Shown here: piece after piece, positions 57,001 to 64,000 of the stretch
Numbering within the stretch: position 1 is the first letter of the stretch
How the letters are laid out: each line of letters begins with the position of its first letter
Source: Ancylostoma caninum
Taxonomy: Eukaryota > Nematoda > Chromadorea > Rhabditida > Ancylostomatidae
Assembly (NCBI GenBank): GCA_037903475.1
Contig: JBAJFG010000438.1
Location: 248,001-312,000 of the forward strand
Length of the DNA stretch: 64,000 nucleotides
Reading direction: 5' to 3'
The notes under the pieces: generated by a model
The model's input: only the letters and a program-made list of their open reading frames with translations
Database searches by the model: none
What the model was told of the DNA's origin: nothing
Translations under genes and position numbers: made by a program

Positions 57001-58549
57001 CACCGCCGCTACTCAACCAACCGCCGCGCACGCCATTCGCGTTCAGGTGAAGATGTGGAACTGGCATCTAATAGAAAAATGGAAGAGGGAAAGATGTAAC
57101 TAATCGATGTAGGTGTTGCTAGTACTGTGATAAGTCGAATATGATCAGTAAATAGCCGGAATAGAGCTAACGAACAATACATTTCCCATACCATTCTTTC
57201 ATTTTCATTTTCCATACCAATCTTTCGTTTTTTATTCGTTCATCCATTTGTCCATTCAATTCTAATTTTTTGAAGTTATCAACGAAGACGTTATTTTTAT
57301 TGCCATGCCATTGCTGTATTCACCTACTCTCAAAATTATGATTGAGTTAAATCATTGAATTGAGATTTAATTTGAAACGCGCCTACACTTAGATTTCTGA
57401 GCAAAACGAGAAACAAATACAGCCTATTCCTTGTTTTGTTTTCACGTGTGTTTCGTCCTGGGATAGCAATTCATTCGACTATGGCATTCTCACTTCCAGG
57501 AAATCAATACTACTAAAACAGTTAGTGAGTGGCGCTCTAACGGCATTGTATCCATGAGGTACGCCTGCAGGCACAGTACGTATCTGCGAGGCATTTCTCA
57601 GAACTCATCTGGCGATGGAGTAACGATCGATTACGTTGAAAAGAAAAGACTAAGAACTTGTTGGATTAGGACTTAAGAGTGATGTGTTAACAATGTTTCA
57701 CATGCTTAAACGTAGTTCTTAAGAATGCTAAGCGCTCAATTTTTGGAGGAAAATCAAGTGAAAAGGATCCAAAGAATTCAAATTTTTCGAATCACGCAGA
57801 GATTTCATTTCCACCACCTCATCTTTTCGGTGAACTGACAATGTATGCAACCAGCTATTAAAATAAGTGGAATGATTTGAGAAATGCGCATCGACCAGAG
57901 GTGTATAGGTAAAACACAAACTGTACGCGTAATACTAATGATTACTATATAATTGTTGTAAATCCAAAAACGATTAAGATTTTTGTGCTATAATGGTTGC
58001 AAATCCAAAAACGATTAAGATTTATGTGCAAGTTCATGGCTGTCCTTCGCAAAGTAAACACGACCGACGCGCTGGGAGTTCTGGGATAGTTACGCTTACA
58101 AAGGCTTAAAAGCTTCTGCCCACAAAGTCAGGTAATTATCGTGATGACCATGTATCGTAAAACCCACATCTATCTCATACAGAAGCGGATTTTCTCTACC
58201 ATTCCTCAACAAAATTACTTCACGATACCCTCTCTAACTCAATACCCTTCCCTTTTCCTGGACCCCTTCTATGTCCACATACTCGCACGGCGGAATGGTC
58301 GCGGTCGCGACAATTAGGAGGGTACTGATGCTATGAGCAGTGCAAGTCAGGCGTGGCGTTGGCAATTGTTTTGGAGCGCGCGAGCTGCCAATAATTAGCG
58401 GCCGCCGCTGGCTGTGGGTACCCAAGTTCACTCATCCTACGAGCGACTGTGAGCTACTTGTCACTGCTCCACGCACACCCCAATGGAGAAATTATCAGAC
58501 CGAATAATCTTCTTCTTCGGCGTTTGTACAGCTTGGGGGGGGGGGTGGG

Positions 58550-58771
58550 TTGGCTTCATCTACTGATACCTTGACGCCATTCCACGTCGTCGTATGTCCA
58601 TTCACGGTTATACCAATTACTCCTTCGTGCAAAATGTCCAGCCATCGATGCTTTAGGTCCCTTTTGGTCGCTTGTCTGATACGTCAAAAACGAAGCCAAT
58701 TTTGCAAAAGCAGTCATTGTAGCACGAAGGACGTAGCTGTACCATCGTAGGCGAGCTTCGCAAAGCAGCAT
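58550..58771 (-). pseudogene. 3' fragment of an RTE-type retrotransposon
   Basis: Minus-strand reading gives EARLRWYSYVLRA and ends with DVEWRQGISR, the C-terminal tail typical of RTE polyproteins. Confidence 0.6.
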
Positions 58772-60420
58772 GTTGCGACAACGTCAAGACGTATCTTGAT
58801 TGCAGATGCGGCCACGTTGAGTAGTGCGATCCAGCGTAACATAATCGTCACTGTGACACCAAGCCGACGTTCTTTTTCCTTGGCAGCGGCTCAACATTCA
58901 CGCCATACGGAACGACAACACTTACAACATTCCGACAGATCTCCGATTTGAGGCTCCCCGGATGCTCTCGTCGCACAGTACGTGAGCTATTAGATCGAAT
59001 AATATTAAGATGAAATACAGAAAAAATTAAGGTACTGTCCAATTCCGTTTTGACCCCACCGTTGAACGGAAACAAGAGAAAGAATGTGGCCTTCCCCGTA
59101 ACTCTTTACTAGTGGAAGACAGAAATGAAAGCAGAGATAGAAAACAGAATGCATGGTAGAGAAAGAGAACTTACCTTTATCCAAGTCCTGTGTTCTCTCC
59201 TACTCAGCTACAGATCGTAGCTGAATGGAGTGGTAGATGGATTAACTTGTGCAATTGAACAAGAAATAGGGCAGCCTGAATCTGTAGACTTAGGTGTGGT
59301 TAAGTTGGAACCGTTGGAACCGGTTATTTAGACCATTCCTGTTTTCCTTCTCTGAACCCACGTTCGACTGTTTCTGTGATTGACGGGCCCACTCGTTCGC
59401 TCCTTATGATCACATTGAGGCTATCAATTTTCTTCTTTCCGGCACATCCTCGGAAATTCATAGTTTGCCTACTAATTATTTATTCAATTGAGAAGCAGTC
59501 AGAGTTACTTTTGTAGGTAACAGTTACCATTCCTCCTTCCTCTGCACTTTCACACTTCTTCGCAACGGTGATCGAAATAACTTTTGAACAAGCGGTTTAG
59601 AATGAAATGAGTGCGGTGATGTGTGAGGAAAATACTGCCCAACAGATCCTGCATATGCATATCCATTACCTGAATAAAATATCAGGATGTGGCTAGGAAT
59701 GTTGCAAAACTTCTTCACTTATCGGGAGAGGAGTCAAAGAAATGATATTCTCTTGCTGTCAATGTGGAATGTGGCCCTATCAGTCGTAGGAATGAATGTG
59801 GAACGCGTACAATGAACGTCAGCTACATCAAAAATAGAGCTGAAGTGATTGTGAATGGATGAGTTATCGAGCACTTCTATGGGAACTTATGCAATGTGTA
59901 ATAATGTTTTTTGATCAAAAATACGATGGGTGGCAAGAACTAGATATTTCAGCATCGTTGTTACAGTGATTTTTCTTTCATGATTTTTCGAACTTCATCA
60001 AAATATGAAAAAATAAATTAACATAGCAAACTCTCACAGATGATTTGGTTAAAGTTGTCATAGGGTTTTGATAAAGAAGGTTTTAAGTCTCTGAGCTAGT
60101 TCGGCCCACTTGGATGAATGTGAAAATGGCAGAGTTGAGCCAAAATTCAAAAACACACAATTGAGAACCGGTGATGTCCTTATAAATCAGGGGTGGTAGT
60201 AAGTCTAATGAAACTGTCAGTTAACAATGAACGTTAACTGACAGCTAACTCCTAGCTTACGGGGAACTGCGGGGGAGTAACGTAAGCTTCATTGAAACGA
60301 ACATGGTTCTCCAAGTATGATGCCTAAATACTATGACGAATGAGGACCACACTTGCAGCTGAACTCGCAGTTCGAAATCGAACTATGAACTCATCGTCAA
60401 GCTGAACTTGCTGCCAGTAT
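58772..60420. other. Anonymous spacer
   Basis: No supportable feature seen. Confidence 0.4.
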
Positions 60421-60499
60421 GAAACGACGAGGACACGAGGAGCGAAAGAGTATAAAGAGTATGCGGCGCGCGAGGTGCAGACGGCGACCTCGTCGTTTC
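60421..60499. repeat. Stem-loop with 12-bp perfect arms
   Basis: GAAACGACGAGG (60421-60432) and CCTCGTCGTTTC (60488-60499) enclose a GC-rich loop. Confidence 0.6.
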
Positions 60500-60540
60500 G
60501 CGAAGAAGTCCTCCAGAGGACTTTTTGATCATGGTTCGAG

Positions 60541-60846
60541 TTCTCAGACAAAGGTCCGATCGAGCGGGACGCGACATGGCTGCGAGCGGGCCCCGGTAGA
60601 GTGGGCGGTGGCCATGTCGCGTCCCTCTCGCACGGTTGTCGCAACCCGCCCGCACGGTTATTGTGGGCCGCTCGCACGGTATTTCGGACCAACCTATGTT
60701 GTCGCGGCCCGCTCGCACGAGGATTTTCCGTGCGAGCGGGCCACGACAACCGTGCGAGCGGGCTGCGATAACCAAGCGAGCGGGCCGCGACATGGCTGCG
60801 ACCCGCTCTACCGGGGCCCGCTCGCATGGCACTTTTGTCTGAGTTC
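60541..60846. repeat. GC-rich inverted-repeat element
   Basis: Ends TTCTCAGACAAA and the near-complement TTTGTCTGAGTT. Arms contain repeated GTGCGAGCGGGCC and CGCGACATGGCTGCG on both strands. Strongly GC-rich against its flanks; long open frames on both strands here are composition effects. Confidence 0.7.
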
Positions 60847-61349
60847 ATCGTTGTAGCCAGTCTAGCGTGCACTGACTCCTTTTTGGTGAAGGCACATTTC
60901 CGGGCACACCCAGCTGATCGATGTTCCCGCTGCCTCGATCACCATGACCTTCCGCAGGAGATCATCGATGACTCCGGTTTCCTGGTGGCTGATTTTGACA
61001 GCTGAGCCTTACACCTTCCCAGATTAAATCCCACATATTTTATGGGCACGCAATTACATTTGTGAGCTTAACACATCAAAGTTAGGTTACGCGGAAGAGA
61101 TTCACAGGCCGCTTGGGGTGCAATGGTCACATAAGGTCCCGCTAGCGCTCGAATCTATGGTTCAGAGGTAGGTCAGCACGCTCCGAGAACAACCAGTATC
61201 CCATCTGAGAAGGTTCGAAACTTCTAAGGGTTTGAGGTTTTTGCAACAGCCTCATCATTCAAAGACCACAGTTGTCAGTTAACTCCTAGCTAGTTCATGG
61301 TTGCAAACCAGAGCTGACAGTTCACCGCGACCCTCTGCTCATCGTTTCA
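60847..61349. other. Anonymous spacer
   Basis: Nothing recognisable. Confidence 0.4.
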
Positions 61350-61562
61350 TCACCGTTCCAGGGGGTTAACTACCACCCCAGATAAGACTCTAGAAAAATA
61401 GCAAGCGAGAAAACAGGCTTTTTGTTGGTCATCAGTTGTGAGTCGACTGCCGTCATTATTAACTAGGCCTGGAATCCTTGTTGAACTTTTTATCATGTGC
61501 TTTAAGCGAGAGTGGTAAGATTTGGCTAGGCGGCGCTCGCGGCTGATAAAAAATCTACGCAT
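61350..61562 (-). pseudogene. Non-LTR retrotransposon fragment (linker before RT)
   Basis: Minus-strand IPGLVNNDGSRLTTDDQQK followed by FLACYFSRVLSG matches the segment between endonuclease and RT in CR1/Jockey-like elements (pattern DGxxLTxDxxKAxxLxxYFSxVF). The RT itself is not adjacent. Confidence 0.55.
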
Positions 61563-63238
61563 TTAAATGTCTATATAAGAAGTGGTTCACCTTAAGGACG
61601 TTGTAGTGAAAGAATTTTCTGTATTCTCAAGGAGCCGTTGTTTTTGATTAAGTAAGGATCTTGTGTGTAGTGTAAGTATGAGTGGATACGGAAGTTTCCA
61701 AGACCTGGACAAGCGTCCGGATAACGGATTGGCCAAAATCGTCCGGATAACGGATTCCGAGTAACGGGTAAAAGTCCACGACATACTATGTGTGATAATG
61801 GCTGAAGGTGAATATGACTCAGAAGTTCATCTATTTGGTTGTTGGAAAGGATCAGACCATTTTGATTTTCTCCAGAACCGTTTCGCTACTTCAACACAAG
61901 CAACAACTAACAAATATATGAACATAGCTAAACGGAATAAGTCCCACCCAATTTTACAGTTCTTCTAGGTAGGGATCAGCACGACAGTAGAGGAGAGTGA
62001 GGTTCTCTGCAACAAAGAAGAGGAACGAAATAGCGGAAGCGAGTGATGTCAAGGGACAGGTGCATGAAAATTCCTTCTTGTTCAGCGCCAGAGCACAGAT
62101 TAGCGAAAAGTGTGCAATATATTTCCCACTTTTAAGCGCCGATGCACTTACTGCGCGACCTGTCTCGTGGCTTTCTCCCACTCAGATAGTCGAGCAGTTC
62201 CAGATTCGGAGGTCAAGGTCTGTCCCGCCCTTCGCCGCTCTCTTTTCGGACCAAATCAGTTCTCGTTCCGAGGGCACTGGTGCTCAATAATGCTGCTAAA
62301 ACACGCAGAGGGTAACTGATGCGATCTTTTTCTCTGAGTGAGAGTTGTTCAGTCATACGTTTGTGAAGGATCCTACAGTACAGCTGCAAGTTTTCCGAAA
62401 ACAGTTAAGTGGAAGTTTTTGCACTGCTTTAGTAAGTCTATTGCGCGCCAAAGGCCTTGGACAGTCATTTCTCTAAATCTGAAAACATGGGATGAATTAG
62501 TTGAGAAGGTACTTGTGATTACTTGTTCACAGCTCATGTGCTAACATAAATACTACTTCCTTTCTTCTAAATTTAAATATACCTTTACTGATACCGACAG
62601 AGATTTGCCAACGTGAGGTGTGAAGCCGACTCAGACGTTCGGGTAGTCCTTCGTATCACTTCTCTAATAATCTCTGAAGAGGCTTCAAATTGCTGTGGAA
62701 CGTAGAGGAAGCCCTCTACCATAAAGTCCAGAAGAGACTTCGCAAATGTGAGTATCGCGAGAGTAACAGCTCGCCTCCCTCCTGGTTCGCGCAGACGCAG
62801 AAATCGAGCTATAAACGTTCTTTTCTCCCGTTTTAGCTCAAGCTTCATGCCTGTTTTTTTGCTGAAAACCTATTTCTTCGCTCGCTTAGTCAACCACATG
62901 TTAATGTGGGAGTTACGGAATGACTAAATTATCGCCTAAAATGAGCATCCTACTCTACGGCAGAGATCCAGGTCAGATAAGTAGAATTTTATCAATTCAC
63001 TATGGAACTCTACCTATCTCGGAAAATATAAATGTTTTCGAGAAACTAGAGGCTAGGGCGTTCCCACGCCCTCACAGAAAGCTGGGTTTTGTTCAGGAAC
63101 TTTTGAGAAAGTCCGAGATGAATTTGACCTCGACTATACCCAGCATCAATGTCTCACCTTCGCCTCCAGGCCTGTGCACCTATCAGTGAAATAATCCCAA
63201 AGATAGAATTTATGTTTGCAAATAAACTACAAACATTC
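61563..63238. other. Anonymous spacer
   Basis: Several frames of 70-95 codons occur on both strands (for example 62585-62848 minus) without recognisable motifs. Confidence 0.35.
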
Positions 63239-63377
63239 AGTCTTTCTCAAAATCCTTGCCCACGCCGCTCCGTCTGTCGGCTCGTCCATGCGACACCACG
63301 TATGATAACGCATAGGTGATGTGGCTTGGATGATCTGACAGACGGTGCGGCTTGAGGCAAGGATTTTGAGAAAGACT
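63239..63377. mobile_element. Short inverted-repeat element, 139 bp
   Basis: AGTCTTTCTCAAAATCCTTG on the left is perfectly complementary to the right end; arms of about 42 bases continue with mismatches. Probably a MITE. Confidence 0.65.
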
Positions 63378-63685
63378 ATTGACTGTCAGTCTTTTCAAAC
63401 TTCTTTCCTTCTAGTTTTAGTGATTGATTAATTTTGTCCAAATACTTTCGGCGCACCCTATACTACTATCTCTTTGACCAATAATTAAACACTCTTACCC
63501 GCAGTTCAATCATGTTCCTATTATGTAGTCTCAGCTGAACATATCAAGCATCTCTCTCAAAGGAGAGATTCCAGCCGATTTGCTGCGAGGCTACGTGGGC
63601 CATGCTCTTGCCCTGCGACTCGAATAGACCTAGGGGATGGACTCCCTAGTTCAACGGTGATGGAGCCGATTCATACGGCCAGCTT

Positions 63686-63737
63686 ATGAGTGTGAACACG
63701 CACTGAATTCCGCGAGTGTGTGCATGTTCACACTCAT
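63686..63737. repeat. Perfect 13-bp stem hairpin
   Basis: ATGAGTGTGAACA and TGTTCACACTCAT enclose a 26-base loop. Confidence 0.7.
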
Positions 63738-64000
63738 GAGACTGCATTCTGTACATCGGCTTCCGCCAGTTGCTCGCATTCTAACTAGAGAGGCGATTTA
63801 GGGCCACTTCTAATAAATAAGTCCTTTGTCGACTGTAACCCCACCGACTGCGCGAATCTCATTCGAGAAGCCTGCGCCTTGGATGTTGCTGTAGGCGGAC
63901 GACGTAATGCTGGCTTCAGAAGAGGAAGTGGGTCTTGAAAAATTGACGCAGGCCTGGAGCGAACGGTTGACTAGTTTTGGCCTCCGTCTCAAGTTAAAAA

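Larger units (their letters stand above)
53377..58402. repeat. Large inverted duplication, arms 1.7 and 2.4 kb
   Basis: Left arm 53377-55122 is nearly identical to the complement of right arm 56017-58402, except that about 650 bases (56395-57045) are present only on the right. Differences elsewhere are very few. No transposase or host gene is recognised in the arms; their inner parts are hAT-related (see 55505). The outer ends carry GCTAATTATTGGCAGCTCG. Confidence 0.9.

Noticed and set aside
60324..60872. Overlapping 145-182-codon frames on both strands
   Set aside because: They lie in a CG-dense inverted repeat where stops are rare; no motif supports coding.

Overview
The window looks like a nematode chromosome, probably a clade V (strongylid-like) worm. 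Three things suggest this: a 27-exon dihydropyrimidine dehydrogenase (DPD) gene with short TTTCAG/TTTTAG acceptors and many small introns, non-LTR reverse transcriptases of the RTE type common in hookworm-like genomes, and a BEL/Pao primer site that fits a nematode tRNA-Gly(GCC). No bacterial features (operons, ribosome binding sites, CRISPR) are present. The species assignment is inference from sequence style only.

Layout. 1-4366: a BEL/Pao LTR retrotransposon cut by the window's left edge, with an intact Gag-protease frame but no reverse transcriptase or integrase. 4857-6265: a 5'-truncated RTE-type non-LTR element with an open 463-residue RT frame. 6266-10287: gene-poor, with a 41-bp minisatellite and a GC-rich hairpin. 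10288-12504: an intact, AT-rich 738-codon reverse transcriptase of Penelope-like type without a visible GIY-YIG nuclease. 14239-15957: a second, decayed Penelope-like element that does carry GIY-YIG and has an internal inversion. 16713-37845: the DPD gene on the minus strand. I resolve 26 exons that join in one frame (1025 codons plus stop) plus a tentative first exon. Its introns are loaded with transposons: four hAT-type elements with 8-bp target duplications, an RTE relic, and a 1.3-kb tract of TACA repeats.

37846-50150: three mariner relatives (one full length with 34-bp TIRs and TA duplication), a TTAA-flanked inverted-repeat element, microsatellites, and one possible exon of an unrecognised minus-strand gene. 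50149-58402: a run of inverted repeats. It ends in two abutting large palindromes, 51849-53366 and 53377-58402; the second has near-identical arms and its axis lies inside a truncated hAT copy. 58403-64000: fragments of non-LTR elements, GC-rich and short palindromic elements, and otherwise anonymous sequence.

The only host gene I can name is DPD, which catalyses the first, rate-limiting step of uracil/thymine breakdown. Everything else recognisable is mobile DNA or simple repeat. The most notable items are the intact GIY-YIG-less Penelope-type RT, the 5-kb palindrome, and the accumulation of hAT elements inside DPD introns.
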